Origin: Lacisediminimonas profundi
GTDB lineage: Bacteria > Pseudomonadota > Gammaproteobacteria > Burkholderiales > Burkholderiaceae_D
NCBI RefSeq assembly: GCF_008831265.1
Contig: NZ_VTTH01000001.1
Coordinates: 434,001 to 498,000, forward strand
Direction of reading: 5' to 3'
Length of the DNA: 64,000 nucleotides
Positions 8,723 through 17,894 of the stretch are shown here, piece by piece. Position 1 is the first letter of the stretch. Each line of letters begins with the position of its first letter. The position numbers were made by a program, and so were the translations under genes. The notes below the pieces were generated by a model, which saw nothing but the letters and a program-made list of their open reading frames with translations, did no database searches and was not told where the DNA came from.

Positions 8723-9694
8723 CTACACCGCCATCGGCGCAGTCAGCGCCGCATGGTGCTGGTAATCCACCAGCGAAAAGTCGCCCGGCTCGATTTGCTC
8801 CAGCCATTCCGGCGCATACACTCCCGTCTCCCGATAATCCGGCACCCGCGCATCAATCTGCAGGCGCGGCAAGGGGAGGGGATCGCGCGTCAGTTGCTCG
8901 TTCAGCATGTCGAGATGATTCTCGTAGATGTGCGCGTCACCAATGAAATAGCTGAACCAGCGCGGCGTGTAGCCGGTCAGGCGGCCGACCAGGTGCAGCA
9001 GTGCCGCCGCTTCGGCCAGATTGAAGGGCGCGCCCAGGCCGATGTCGTTGCTGCGAATGTAGAGGCAGAGCGAGATTTCGCGGGTGGTGGCGTTGGGCAG
9101 GAACTGGTAGAGCAGATGGCAGGCCGGCAGCGCGATCTCGTCCAGCACCGCGCAGTTCCAGCCATGGAACAGGATGCGCCGGCTGGACGGGTTCTTCATG
9201 ATCGTGTCCAGGCACTCGCGCAACTGGTCGATCGATTTGTACAGCAGGACCTTCTGCTCGCCATTGTCCACCACCGGCCCAATCACCCGGTAACCGCGAT
9301 TTTCAGCATCGACAATGCGTGCTGATTGCGTCTGCGGAATCAGTTTGTAGCCTGGCCATTGCCGCCATTGCACGCCGTACACCGGCCCGAGGTCGTCCAG
9401 GCCCTCGCGGTATGGGTTGGCCAGCCAGTCGGGATTCTCGTTCGCGTTCTGGTCCCACACCTTGCAGCCCAGCGCGCGGAAGTCGGCCGCGCTGCGCGAC
9501 GCGCGCAGGAAGCCGGCCAGTTCGCCGACCACTGACTTGAAGGCCAGCCGCTTGGTGGTGACGGCCGGAAAACCGGCTTGCAGGTCGAAGCGCATGGCCG
9601 CGCCCGGCATGCTGATGGTGCGGATGCCGGTGCGGTTGTCTTGCCAGCTGCCGGTATCCAGGATGGTGCGGACGAGGTCGAGGTATTGGCGCAT
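8723..9694 (-). CDS. thyA: Thymidylate synthase, long form
   Basis: A folate-dependent dTMP synthase of 323 residues that methylates dUMP using methylene-tetrahydrofolate. The catalytic cysteine is C192 in [10 protein letters not shown], followed by the folate and dUMP-binding [12 protein letters not shown] and the C-terminal segment ending in TAPMAV. The protein is about 60 residues longer than the 264-residue E. coli enzyme because of extra sequence in the region around residues 66-150, as also seen in Burkholderia. The start MRQYLDLV fits the family; the upstream extension of the frame is not credible. AGGAA lies upstream. It is 67 bases from the ABC exporter gene. Confidence 0.97.
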   Translation of the reverse strand: MRQYLDLVRTILDTGSWQDNRTGIRTISMPGAAMRFDLQAGFPAVTTKRLAFKSVVGELAGFLRASRSAADFRALGCKVWDQNANENPDWLANPYREGLDDLGPVYGVQWRQWPGYKLIPQTQSARIVDAENRGYRVIGPVVDNGEQKVLLYKSIDQLRECLDTIMKNPSSRRILFHGWNCAVLDEIALPACHLLYQFLPNATTREISLCLYIRSNDIGLGAPFNLAEAAALLHLVGRLTGYTPRWFSYFIGDAHIYENHLDMLNEQLTRDPLPLPRLQIDARVPDYRETGVYAPEWLEQIEPGDFSLVDYQHHAALTAPMAV

Positions 9695-9761
9695 GAGTAA
9701 TTCCTGAAGTAGCGCGTATTGTAGCGTTTGATGCAAGCGCCGGTCGCGCCTTGGCAGGCTG

Positions 9762-11696
9762 CTAGGCGTGCGTGCCGAACTGCAGGCTGGCGAGATTTGC
9801 GTACAGGCCGCCGCGCGCGACCAGTTCGGCATGGGTTCCGGTTTCCACGATGCGCCCGTCGTCCATCACGACGATACGGTCGGCGCGCTGCACCGTTGCC
9901 AGCCGGTGGGCGATGACCAGGGTGGTGCGTCCGACCATTGCCGCTTCCAGCGCAGCCTGTACCAGCCGCTCCGATTCCGCGTCGAGCGCGCTGGTTGCTT
10001 CGTCGAGCAGCAGCAGCGGCGGATTTTTCAGCAGCGCGCGGGCAATTGCAATGCGCTGCCGCTGGCCGCCGGACAGCCGCACCCCGCGCTCGCCCAGGAA
10101 GGATTGATAGCCCTCCGGCAGGCGCTCAATGAATTCATGCGCGGCCGCCATTTTTGCGGCCTCTATCACCTCGGCGTCGCTGGCGCCGGCGCGGCCATAG
10201 CGGATGTTTTCCATTGCGCTGGCAGCAAACACCACGGTGTCTTGCGGCACCACGCCGATGGCTGAGCGCAGGTCATGCAGCGCCAGGCTGCGGATGTCGG
10301 TGCCGTTGAGCAGGATCCGGCCCTGCTGCGGGTCGTAGAAACGCAGCAGCAACTGGAACAGCGTGGTCTTGCCGGCACCGGAAGGTCCGACGATCGCGAT
10401 TGTTTCGCCGGCGGCGATCTCCAGCGAAAGCGCCGACAGTGACGCTTGCAAGGGCCGCGAGGGGTAGTGGAAGCTGAGTTGCTCCAGCGCCAGCGACGAG
10501 CCGCGCTCGGTGGCGCTGGGCAGCGCCGCGGGTTGTGACGGCGATGTGATGGCCGACTGCGCATGCAGCAATTCGAGCAGGCGTTCGGTGGCGCCGGCCG
10601 CGCGCTGCGCCTCGCCCACCACCTCGGACAGTGCGCCGATTGCCCCGGCCACGATGGTGGCGTAGAGGATGAACTGGCCGAGTTCGCCGGCTGTCATCGT
10701 TCCTTGCAATACCGCATGGGCACCCAGCCACAGCACGAACACGATGGCGCCAAATACCAGCAGGATCGCGATCACGGTCAGCATGGAGCGCGCGCGGATG
10801 CGTTCGATCGCCGTGGTGAAAGCCTGCTCCACCGCACGCGAGAAACGTTGCGACTCGGCCCGTTCCCTGGTGAAGGCCTGGACGGTCGGCATCGCATTCA
10901 GCATTTCACCGGCCAGCGCCGACGCATCCGCAATCCGGTCCTGCGAATCGCGCGACAGCTTGCGCACCCGGCGGCCGAACATCACGATAGGCAGCACTAC
11001 CGCCAGCAGCAGCACCAGGATGATGGACGACAGCTTCACGCTGGTGATGAACAGCATCACCATGCCGCCGGCAAACAACAGCGCATTGCGTAGCGCCATC
11101 GAAATGCTGGTGCCGACCACTGCCTGTATCAGCGTCGTGTCCGCGGTCAGGCGCGACAGCACTTCGCCGGTCTGCGTGGTTTCGAAATACACCGGGCTTT
11201 GGGTGATTACATGCCCGTACACCGCACTGCGGATATCGGCCGTGACCCGTTCGCCTAGCCACGACACCATGTAAAACCGTGCAGCGGTGGCGATTGCCAG
11301 CAGCGCAGCCAGGCCGAACAGCGCGATGAAATACAGGTCGATATGCCCGGCGTTGCGGCGCGCGGCATCGCCGAAGCCCAGGTCGATCATCTGCCGGAAC
11401 GCGACCGGGATGCTCAATGTGGCTGCGGCTGCGAGCAGCAGCGCGATGCCGGCCAGCACGAACTGGCGTCGGTAGGGCCGCAGGAAAGGCAACAGCCCGG
11501 CAAGCGTGCCCAGTGCGGCCTTCGGGCGGCTGCCGCCAGTGCCGCCAGCTCCGCCAGCGTCCATGGCGGCTATATTGTTCGCAGTGGCCGTAGTGGCCGT
11601 AGTGGCCGTAGTGGCCGTAGTGCCCGTAGTGCCCGTAGTGCCCGTAGTGCCCCTTGTTCCGCTTGCCCCGCCTGTCCCGCCTGTCCCGCTTGTCAT
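9762..11696 (-). CDS. ABC exporter, fused transmembrane and ATPase domains (MsbA-like)
   Basis: A 644-residue half-transporter. After a low-complexity Gly/Thr/Ala N-terminus (1-55) come six membrane helices (about 75-360) and an ATPase domain with Walker [10 protein letters not shown] (437-445), signature [10 protein letters not shown], Walker [13 protein letters not shown] and a switch His in IAHRLATV. The type resembles MsbA and HlyB-like lipid or drug exporters; the substrate is unknown. Its ATG overlaps the TGA of the AttH-like gene (ATGA at 11693-11696), so translation is probably coupled and the annotated start is likely real, although a later Met at residue 45 would remove the repeat-coded tail. 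It is the last gene of a four-gene operon running from 16143. Confidence 0.92.
   Translation of the reverse strand: MTSGTGGTGGASGTRGTTGTTGTTGTTATTATTATTATANNIAAMDAGGAGGTGGSRPKAALGTLAGLLPFLRPYRRQFVLAGIALLLAAAATLSIPVAFRQMIDLGFGDAARRNAGHIDLYFIALFGLAALLAIATAARFYMVSWLGERVTADIRSAVYGHVITQSPVYFETTQTGEVLSRLTADTTLIQAVVGTSISMALRNALLFAGGMVMLFITSVKLSSIILVLLLAVVLPIVMFGRRVRKLSRDSQDRIADASALAGEMLNAMPTVQAFTRERAESQRFSRAVEQAFTTAIERIRARSMLTVIAILLVFGAIVFVLWLGAHAVLQGTMTAGELGQFILYATIVAGAIGALSEVVGEAQRAAGATERLLELLHAQSAITSPSQPAALPSATERGSSLALEQLSFHYPSRPLQASLSALSLEIAAGETIAIVGPSGAGKTTLFQLLLRFYDPQQGRILLNGTDIRSLALHDLRSAIGVVPQDTVVFAASAMENIRYGRAGASDAEVIEAAKMAAAHEFIERLPEGYQSFLGERGVRLSGGQRQRIAIARALLKNPPLLLLDEATSALDAESERLVQAALEAAMVGRTTLVIAHRLATVQRADRIVVMDDGRIVETGTHAELVARGGLYANLASLQFGTHA
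11583..11654. repeat. Nine-base tandem repeat coding the exporter's N-terminal tail
   Basis: About eight contiguous copies of a 9-base unit read AGTGGCCGT and then AGTGCCCGT on the plus strand. Degenerate copies continue to about 11695, just before the exporter start codon. On the coding (minus) strand the repeat gives Thr-Thr-Ala and then Thr-Thr-Gly units. Because the unit is a multiple of three, changes in copy number stay in frame. Confidence 0.85.
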
Positions 11697-12883
11697 AGCT
11701 TCATCGCCTTTTCATAACCAGTCAGTTCCAGATAGCCGTGGCCAGCCGGCTTGCCATTCTTTTCGATTGTTACAGCGCCTTCCCAGTACACCGAGCCGGT
11801 CGACGCGCGCGAATCCAGTTCCTGGTCGTCCTGCAGCGGGTTCAGCCGCCATTCGGTGTCGCCGGTACGGAAAACTGCGGAAACGGGATAGCTTGCGCCG
11901 GTGCGCGGCGAGCGCCAGTTGCGCAGCGGCGTAAAGCTGACTTGCCCCGGATCGAAACGGGTCACCCGGCCCGCAGCGTCGCGCAGCACGGCATGCGCCC
12001 AGATTTGCTCGCCGTCTTTGGGACCGTTTTTCCCGGCACCTTTGGGACGGTTTTTTCCACCATTCTTGTCACCGCTTTTGCCCTCATTCTTGCCACGGAT
12101 GCGAAACATCATCAGTGCGCTGCCGTCGTCGAGGTTGGCGCCGACCCAGTCCCAGCCGGCAGCGCGCTCGTCCAGCACCGTGCTCGACCATTCGTGGTCA
12201 AGCCAGGCATCGCCGCTGACGCTCACCGCCTGTCCGGCGCGGGTAAGCGTGCCCGTTACGCGTAGTTGCGGCTTGCTGTAGTAGTAGCTGGCCTGGGCCG
12301 TCTGCGGACCCTTCCGGGAGTATCCCTGTTCCCCCTGCAGCATCACGCTTTGCGTCGGCGCGAGCTTGAGCGCAAAGCTGAATTCCCGACCCTTGATCAG
12401 GGCCTGATACTGCCCGTCGTCCTGCCGCACGAAGCTCCAGTCATCCACGCGCACATCCGTATTGCCGGTCCTGGCGTAGGCCAGCCCCCAGCCTTCGCGG
12501 CCGCTTTTCTGGTCATGCAGCAGCTTGCCGGTGCGCGGATCGGAGATCGCGGCATGGGCGATGATCAACTGTTTCGGCGCGAATTTGCTGGGATTCTCCG
12601 GCGCGTGTTCGGTGCGGGAGCGGAAAAAGGTGACCTGGAAACCGATCGGTGTGCCATCCGGCAACTTGAGCCAGCCGGTGGCGTACCACCACTCGGTGCG
12701 GAAATCCGGGTGGGCGCCGAAATCCGCCGGGAACTGCAGCGGCTTGCCCGGTGTTACCGCCGCAAATTCGACCGGCGCGGCAAGGGCGCCGGCCAGGGGG
12801 CCGGGAAGGCCGGGCCACAAATTCAGCCCAAGCACCAGTACCGCTGCCAATGCCTTCGAGGTGTTCATCCTGATTGTGTTCAT
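11693..12883 (-). CDS. AttH/CrtC-like lipocalin-fold secreted protein
   Basis: A 396-residue protein with a signal peptide (about residues 1-30, ending near ALAAP). The mature part has the marks of the AttH / carotenoid hydratase-like family: FRTEWWYATGWL, GFQVTFFRSRTEH, the double-lipocalin body and DAWLDHEWSS followed by GWDWVGANL. A Lys/Gly/Asn-rich insert near residues 270-305 (repeats of GKN-type units) is unusual. AttH proteins are typically encoded with an ABC ATPase and an FtsX-like permease, as here, and are thought to be secreted or periplasmic partners; the ligand is unknown. The start could also be 12892 or 12868. It begins within about 20 bases of the permease stop and overlaps the exporter start by 4 bases. 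Confidence 0.85.
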   Translation of the reverse strand: MNTIRMNTSKALAAVLVLGLNLWPGLPGPLAGALAAPVEFAAVTPGKPLQFPADFGAHPDFRTEWWYATGWLKLPDGTPIGFQVTFFRSRTEHAPENPSKFAPKQLIIAHAAISDPRTGKLLHDQKSGREGWGLAYARTGNTDVRVDDWSFVRQDDGQYQALIKGREFSFALKLAPTQSVMLQGEQGYSRKGPQTAQASYYYSKPQLRVTGTLTRAGQAVSVSGDAWLDHEWSSTVLDERAAGWDWVGANLDDGSALMMFRIRGKNEGKSGDKNGGKNRPKGAGKNGPKDGEQIWAHAVLRDAAGRVTRFDPGQVSFTPLRNWRSPRTGASYPVSAVFRTGDTEWRLNPLQDDQELDSRASTGSVYWEGAVTIEKNGKPAGHGYLELTGYEKAMKL

Positions 12884-12899
12884 GCTGCCCATTTTGCGC

Positions 12900-15437
12900 T
12901 TACCAGTCTTCCCGCACCGCGCGCACTGCACTGCCGGCCACTGCCAGCCGCCCTGACGCCAGTGCCGTGACTGCGGCGCTGGCGAGCAGCACCGCGGTCA
13001 CGGCGCCCAGCAAGCCCCACGGCATGTGCAACTGCATGGTCCAGTGGAAAGATTGCGGATTGACGATGAAAATCAGGATCAGGCTGATGCACCAGCCGAG
13101 AACGAAGCCGACCGTCACGCCGATTGCGGTCAGCAGCAGGCCCTCCGCCGCCAGCAGATGCAATATCTGCCGGCGGGTGAAACCGATGTGCCGCAGCATG
13201 CCGAACTCACGGGCGCGTGCCAGGGCCTGGGCGCTGAAGGTGGCGGCGATGCCGAACAGGCCGATCATGATCGCGACCGCTTCCAGCAGATAGGTTACGG
13301 CAAAGCTGCGGTCGAAAATCCGCAGGCTGATGGCGCGGATTTCTGCCGGCGCTGTCAACTCCAGCGTGGCGCCGAAAGGCAGCGCGCGCAGGCCGGCCTG
13401 GACTGCCTCCATCTTTGCGTCGCGTAGCAGCCAGAGTGCGGCGTCGTTGACTTGCTGTTCGCCCGTAATGCGCTGGTAATCCGGCAGCCGCATCTGGATG
13501 GCGCCGGTTTGCCGCGCGTAGTCGCGCCATATTCCTGCCACCACGAATTTTTCATTGCCCTGGCCCAGCGGCAGGGTCACGCTCTGCCCGACTTGATATC
13601 CGTACAGGTCGACCATCGCCTCCGACGCCCAGATCGGCACGGCGCCTGGCGCCAACCCGTCCAGCTGCTTGCCGGTCAGCGGCAGTGACTTGCCCGGGTC
13701 GGCATCGTCGATCAGGCGCGCGATCACAGCCACCGAAGGGCGCGCAGGATCGAGCACCAGCTGCGTCACCCGCTGGAATCCGGCCTGCGCGATGCCCGGC
13801 ACGCCGGCTATCAGCTTTTGCTGCTGTGGGCCGAGCAGGGCGCTTTCGCCGCCGGAAGAGCGCACGTACAGGTCGGCCGCCAGCAGATGGCGCAGCCAGT
13901 CGTCCACCGATACCCGGAAGCTGGAGACCATGATTGCCATCGCCACCATCAGCGAGAAGCTCGACAGCACGCCGCCCAAGGCAATCGACGCCTGGTTGGG
14001 CGCGTTCGCCAAGCGGTTCAGCGCCAGCATGGGTACTGCGCGCCGAGGCCACGCGGCAAGGCGGGCAAACACGGCCGCCGCCATCCTCGGCATCAATGCG
14101 ATCGCGCCGATCAGCAGCAGCGCCACCGCCAGGTAGCCGTAAATCGGCAAGTCGGCGACCGGTGGCATTTGCGTCAGCAGCGCGCCGGCCAGCAGGCAAG
14201 CCAGGCCGGGCCAGGGGGTGGCAAGGCGGGCCAGCGCACTGTCCTCGCTGCCGGCCTTGAGCGCCGGCGCCAGCCGGGCGCGCGCCGCTTCCCATGCCGG
14301 CGCCGCGCTGCCGAGCAGGGCAACCCCGGTGCCGGCGCAGAAAAACACCAGTGCCGCGGCGATGCTGAATACTGGCTGCGGACGCACGCCCGGAAAATAG
14401 CCGCCGCCAAGATCGCCGCCGAAAAAATGCAGGGCCGCTGCCGCCATGGCGTATCCGGCGGCCAGCCCGAGCAGCGAACCGGCGACGCCGAGCAACGCGC
14501 CTTCCAGCAGCACTTGCCGGATCAGCTGGCGGCGCGTCCAGCCCATCACCCGCAGCAGGGCGAAGTTGCTGCGACGGCGGATGACCGACAGCGCCTGCGT
14601 CGAGAACACCAGGAAAGCGCCGGTGAACAAGGCCACCAGCGCCAGCACGTTCAGGTTGACGCGGTAGGCGCGCGACATGCGGGCAGTGCGGTCCTCCTGG
14701 TCTTTGGCCTCGGTTACCAGCAGCGTGTTGCCCGGCTCGTTCCCCAGTTTGTTCCCCAGCTCGCGCTGGAGCCGGGCGCGAAACTGTTCGCGATCCACAC
14801 CTGGTTCCAGCCTGAGATCGATGCGCGACAACTGGCCGAGCCGTCCCAGCCGCCATTGCGCGGCGCCGAGGTCCATCACCGCCAGCCGCTGGCCGGCGCG
14901 CGCACGGGTCAGCGTGCCGGCTATGCGCAGCGTCACGGTTTCGCTTCCCACCCGCAGCGCCAGCGAATCGCCGGTGCCGCGCTGCAGCCATTCCAGCGCA
15001 GCGGGAGAAAGGAAGACGGTGTCATCCATCAAGCCGTCGAAAGGCCGGTCCGCGGCCGGCACGCCGATCAGGTCCGGCGCAATGGCGGCACTGCGAAAGA
15101 TGTCGGTGGCGACGATCTTCAGCGTGCCCTTGGCATCTGCCAGCGCGGCATCCACTTCCAGCACCGGGCTGGCCTGGCCGATGCCGGCCATGCGAGCCAG
15201 GCGCGGGTAGGCCTGCTCATCGAAAAATGGCTGCGCCCCGCGCACCTGCAAATCGGCCGTGCCGGACACGGTCTTGATGGCCGCGCTGAATTCATTGAAT
15301 GCGGCAGCATTGATCAGGTGGATCGCAAATCCAAGCGCCACGCCCAGCGCGATGGCGGCGAGCGCCACCAGCGAGCGCACCGGATGGGCGCGCAGTTCGC
15401 CCAGCAGCAGCCAGCGGGTGAGCAATGATGCCTTCAT
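12900..15437 (-). CDS. FtsX-like ABC transporter permease, two-domain
   Basis: An 845-residue membrane protein. After an N-terminal helix (about residues 18-40) comes a periplasmic MacB-type domain, then membrane helices near the middle, a second periplasmic domain and a C-terminal helix group, the pattern of fused AttF/AttG or YbbP permeases. It works with the ATPase encoded 4 bases upstream. Proteins of this type do mechanotransmission or extract envelope lipids and lipoproteins rather than classic import. The start MKASLLTRWLL at 15437 fits the family; sequence further upstream in the frame belongs to the ATPase gene. It is the second gene in the att-like operon. Confidence 0.92.
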   Translation of the reverse strand: MKASLLTRWLLLGELRAHPVRSLVALAAIALGVALGFAIHLINAAAFNEFSAAIKTVSGTADLQVRGAQPFFDEQAYPRLARMAGIGQASPVLEVDAALADAKGTLKIVATDIFRSAAIAPDLIGVPAADRPFDGLMDDTVFLSPAALEWLQRGTGDSLALRVGSETVTLRIAGTLTRARAGQRLAVMDLGAAQWRLGRLGQLSRIDLRLEPGVDREQFRARLQRELGNKLGNEPGNTLLVTEAKDQEDRTARMSRAYRVNLNVLALVALFTGAFLVFSTQALSVIRRRSNFALLRVMGWTRRQLIRQVLLEGALLGVAGSLLGLAAGYAMAAAALHFFGGDLGGGYFPGVRPQPVFSIAAALVFFCAGTGVALLGSAAPAWEAARARLAPALKAGSEDSALARLATPWPGLACLLAGALLTQMPPVADLPIYGYLAVALLLIGAIALMPRMAAAVFARLAAWPRRAVPMLALNRLANAPNQASIALGGVLSSFSLMVAMAIMVSSFRVSVDDWLRHLLAADLYVRSSGGESALLGPQQQKLIAGVPGIAQAGFQRVTQLVLDPARPSVAVIARLIDDADPGKSLPLTGKQLDGLAPGAVPIWASEAMVDLYGYQVGQSVTLPLGQGNEKFVVAGIWRDYARQTGAIQMRLPDYQRITGEQQVNDAALWLLRDAKMEAVQAGLRALPFGATLELTAPAEIRAISLRIFDRSFAVTYLLEAVAIMIGLFGIAATFSAQALARAREFGMLRHIGFTRRQILHLLAAEGLLLTAIGVTVGFVLGWCISLILIFIVNPQSFHWTMQLHMPWGLLGAVTAVLLASAAVTALASGRLAVAGSAVRAVREDW

Positions 15438-15441
15438 GCCT

Positions 15442-16143
15442 TCATGCCGGGGTTTGCTGGTGCAGCCCGTCGCGGCGCAATACCAGCACGCGGTCGGCCG
15501 TGCTGGCCGCAGCCGGGGAATGGGTGACGATGATGGCCGAGGCGCCGCTGGCGCGAATTTCGTCGCGCAGCAGCGAAAGTATGTCGTGCGCGGTATCGGG
15601 ATCGAGGTTGCCGGTCGGTTCGTCGGCCAGCAGCAGGCGCGGCCGGTGCACCAGCCCGCGGGCGATCGCCACGCGCTGCAGCTCGCCACCGGACAAGGAG
15701 CGCGGAAAATCATGTTCCCTTCCAGCCAGGCCCACTGCCGCCAGCATCTCTGCCGCGCGCCCGGTCGGCAATCCATTGAGCACCAGCGGCAAGGCGACGT
15801 TTTGCTGGAGCGTCAGATGGGGCAGGATATGGAAGGCCTGGAAAATGAATCCCAGCTTCTGCCGTCGCAGCAGCGTGGCACTGTCGTCGTCGCTTGCCGC
15901 CAGGTCGACACCGTCCACCAGCAGCTGGCCGGCATCCGGTGCGTCGAGGCCTGCGATCAGGTTCAGCAGCGTCGACTTGCCCACGCCCGATTCGCCCATG
16001 ATCGCCACGTATTCGCCGGGCATCAGCTTGAAATCGAGATGCGCCAGAACGGTTCGCTGGCCGTATTGCTTGCGCAGGCCTGTGCATTGCAGGGCGGGCA
16101 GTGTGGGCGTCATGGCCGGATTGGGCGGCGGGGAAGCTTGCAT
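15442..16143 (-). CDS. ABC transporter ATPase, LolD/YbbA/AttE-like
   Basis: A 233-residue cytoplasmic ATPase with Walker A GESGVGKST, Q-loop FIFQAFHILPHL, signature LSGGELQRVAIARG, Walker B LLLADEPTGNLD and the switch His in IVTHS. The GNLD after Walker B and the overall length mark the MacB/LolD group that pairs with FtsX-type permeases. An internal Met at 16113 is an alternative start that would drop ten Pro-rich residues. First gene of a four-gene minus-strand operon (ATPase, permease, AttH-like protein, exporter). A 122-base gap separates it from the divergent transglutaminase gene. Confidence 0.92.
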   Translation of the reverse strand: MQASPPPNPAMTPTLPALQCTGLRKQYGQRTVLAHLDFKLMPGEYVAIMGESGVGKSTLLNLIAGLDAPDAGQLLVDGVDLAASDDDSATLLRRQKLGFIFQAFHILPHLTLQQNVALPLVLNGLPTGRAAEMLAAVGLAGREHDFPRSLSGGELQRVAIARGLVHRPRLLLADEPTGNLDPDTAHDILSLLRDEIRASGASAIIVTHSPAAASTADRVLVLRRDGLHQQTPA

Positions 16144-16265
16144 GGAGTAAGCGGGGTGCCGTGTGAGGGCGCGGGGGATGGAGTAAACTTCGCCAGTTTA
16201 GTGGAAGTCCGGCTTCGCTTCCCGCCGTTTGACTTCCTTGCCTTCCTCCGCCCCCAAATAAAGAG

Positions 16266-17342
16266 ATGAATATGGATCGTCGTTCCTTCCTGAAAACAGG
16301 CGCCGCGCTGTCGGCCGCATCGATAGTTCCATTTGCGCGCGCACAGGAGCTGGGATGGCGCACTTTCGAAGTGAGCACGCGGGTTGAGCTGGTCGGCACC
16401 GGCCCGGCACGCGTATGGTTGCCGGTTCCCTCGGTAAATGCCGGCTACCAGAAAGTGATTTCCAACCGTTTCGAGGCAGGCAGCGGCCGTGCCAGCATCG
16501 TCAAGGATGCGCGTTACGGCGCCGGCATCCTGGTGGCCGAGTTCGGCAAATCCGACACGCCGGTCGTCGAACTGGTCTCGCGCTTCAGCACCCGCGACCG
16601 CGCCGTGACGCCCGGCAAGCCAACCGGCGAGAAGCTCGGCAAGGCGGAACGCAGCCTGTACCTGTCCGCCACCGAATTGTTGCCGCTGGACGGCATCGTC
16701 AAGCAAACGGCGATGGATATCACCAAGGGCCAGAAGAATGACCTCGACCGCGCACACGCGATCTACGAGTGGATCGTCGACAACACCTACCGCGACGCCA
16801 AGGTGCGCGGCTGCGGCGTTGGCGATATCAAATTCATGCTGGAGAACCGCAGCCTGGGAGGCAAGTGCGCTGACCTGAATGCGCTGTTCGTCGGTCTTGC
16901 CCGCGCAGCCGGCATCCCGGCACGGGACGTGTATGGCGTGCGCGTGGCCGATTCGAAGCTGGGCTACAAATCGCTTGGCAAGTCGGGCGACATCACCCGC
17001 GCCCAGCATTGCCGCGCCGAGTTTTACCTGGAGGGAACGGGCTGGGTGCCGGTTGATCCGGCCGACGTGCGCAAGGTGGTGCTGGAAGAAAATGGCGGCC
17101 TGCCACTGGGCGATGCCAAGGTCGAAGCTGCGCGCAAGCGCCTGTTCGGCTCGTGGGAAATGAACTGGCTGGCATACAACTACGCGCATGACCTGAAATT
17201 GCCGGGCGCGGTCAAAGGCCCGGTGGGCTTCCTGATGTATCCCAACGCCGAAGCCTTGGAGCAGGGCAATCTGATGCGCCTCGACAGCCTCGATCCGGAC
17301 CACTTCATCTACAAGATGAGCGCGCGCGAGATCCTTGCGTAA
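16266..17342 (+). CDS. Transglutaminase-like exported protein with Tat-type leader
   Basis: A 358-residue protein opening with DRRSFLKTG and a hydrophobic stretch ending near ARAQE, which resembles a Tat signal with a single strong Arg pair. The transglutaminase-like fold is shown by the catalytic triad C201 (GGKCADLNALF), H248 (AQHCRAEFY) and D264 (PVDPADV). Family members are cysteine proteases or amidases as well as cross-linkers, so the reaction is open. The mature protein would work in the periplasm. The next gene starts within 35 bases, and the run through the TlpA-like gene, egtD and egtB may be one transcript. GAGA precedes the start; an in-frame ATG two codons later is equally possible. 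Confidence 0.87.
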   Translation: MNMDRRSFLKTGAALSAASIVPFARAQELGWRTFEVSTRVELVGTGPARVWLPVPSVNAGYQKVISNRFEAGSGRASIVKDARYGAGILVAEFGKSDTPVVELVSRFSTRDRAVTPGKPTGEKLGKAERSLYLSATELLPLDGIVKQTAMDITKGQKNDLDRAHAIYEWIVDNTYRDAKVRGCGVGDIKFMLENRSLGGKCADLNALFVGLARAAGIPARDVYGVRVADSKLGYKSLGKSGDITRAQHCRAEFYLEGTGWVPVDPADVRKVVLEENGGLPLGDAKVEAARKRLFGSWEMNWLAYNYAHDLKLPGAVKGPVGFLMYPNAEALEQGNLMRLDSLDPDHFIYKMSAREILA

Positions 17343-17373
17343 GCGCAGCACAAAGTTCATGACGGGTGATTGG

Positions 17374-17892
17374 ATGAAGGCTTTACTGGCGCGCGCGATG
17401 CTGGCGGCATTTGCTTGCAGCATGGCATTGCCGGCGCTGGCAGGCTCCGAATGGAAGGCCTATTCGACCCCAGGTGGTCAGGCGCCGTTGCCACTCTCGC
17501 TGAACGATCTTGCCGGTCGCACGGTCAATCTGGATTCCTTGCGGGGTCAGGTCGTCCTGTTGAATTTCTGGGCGACCTGGTGCGAGCCGTGCAGGGAAGA
17601 AATGCCGTCCATGAACCGCCTGCAGAAAAAGCTCGCAGCGCGTGGATTCAAGGTCATTGGCGTCAACCTCGGCGAGGGCAGGCAGCGCATCGAACAGTTC
17701 CTGCGCACCACGCCGGTCGATTTTGCCATCCTGCGCGATGACGACTCCGCGGTTTCGAAGGCATGGCGGGTCAGGGTGCTGCCAGCCAGCTTCCTGATCG
17801 ACCGCAACGGCAAGCTGCGCTATCAGCTGGTCGGTGAAGCCGAGTGGGACGATGCGGCGATGCAGGCCCCGATACTGGAACTACTTAAATAA
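17374..17892 (+). CDS. TlpA-like periplasmic thioredoxin
   Basis: A 172-residue protein with a signal peptide or anchor (about 1-24) and a thioredoxin fold of the TlpA/ResA group. The redox motif is WCEPC in NFWATWCEPCREEMP, and the cis-Pro loop is VRVLPASFLIDR. It reduces or isomerises disulfides outside the cytoplasm, for example in cytochrome c maturation. Earlier in-frame ATG codons exist at 17359, and the frame itself opens at 17335, overlapping the previous gene. Only two bases separate its stop from egtD, so translation is probably coupled; a role in ergothioneine chemistry is not shown by the sequence. Confidence 0.88.
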   Translation: MKALLARAMLAAFACSMALPALAGSEWKAYSTPGGQAPLPLSLNDLAGRTVNLDSLRGQVVLLNFWATWCEPCREEMPSMNRLQKKLAARGFKVIGVNLGEGRQRIEQFLRTTPVDFAILRDDDSAVSKAWRVRVLPASFLIDRNGKLRYQLVGEAEWDDAAMQAPILELLK

Positions 17893-17894
17893 TC

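Noticed and set aside
11583-11695. Possible CRISPR array
   Set aside because: Units are contiguous 9-mers without unique spacers; they are coding repeats.
11506-11934. 142-codon plus-strand frame across the 9-base tandem repeat
   Set aside because: Val/Pro low-complexity translation of the repeat and of the antisense strand of two real genes.
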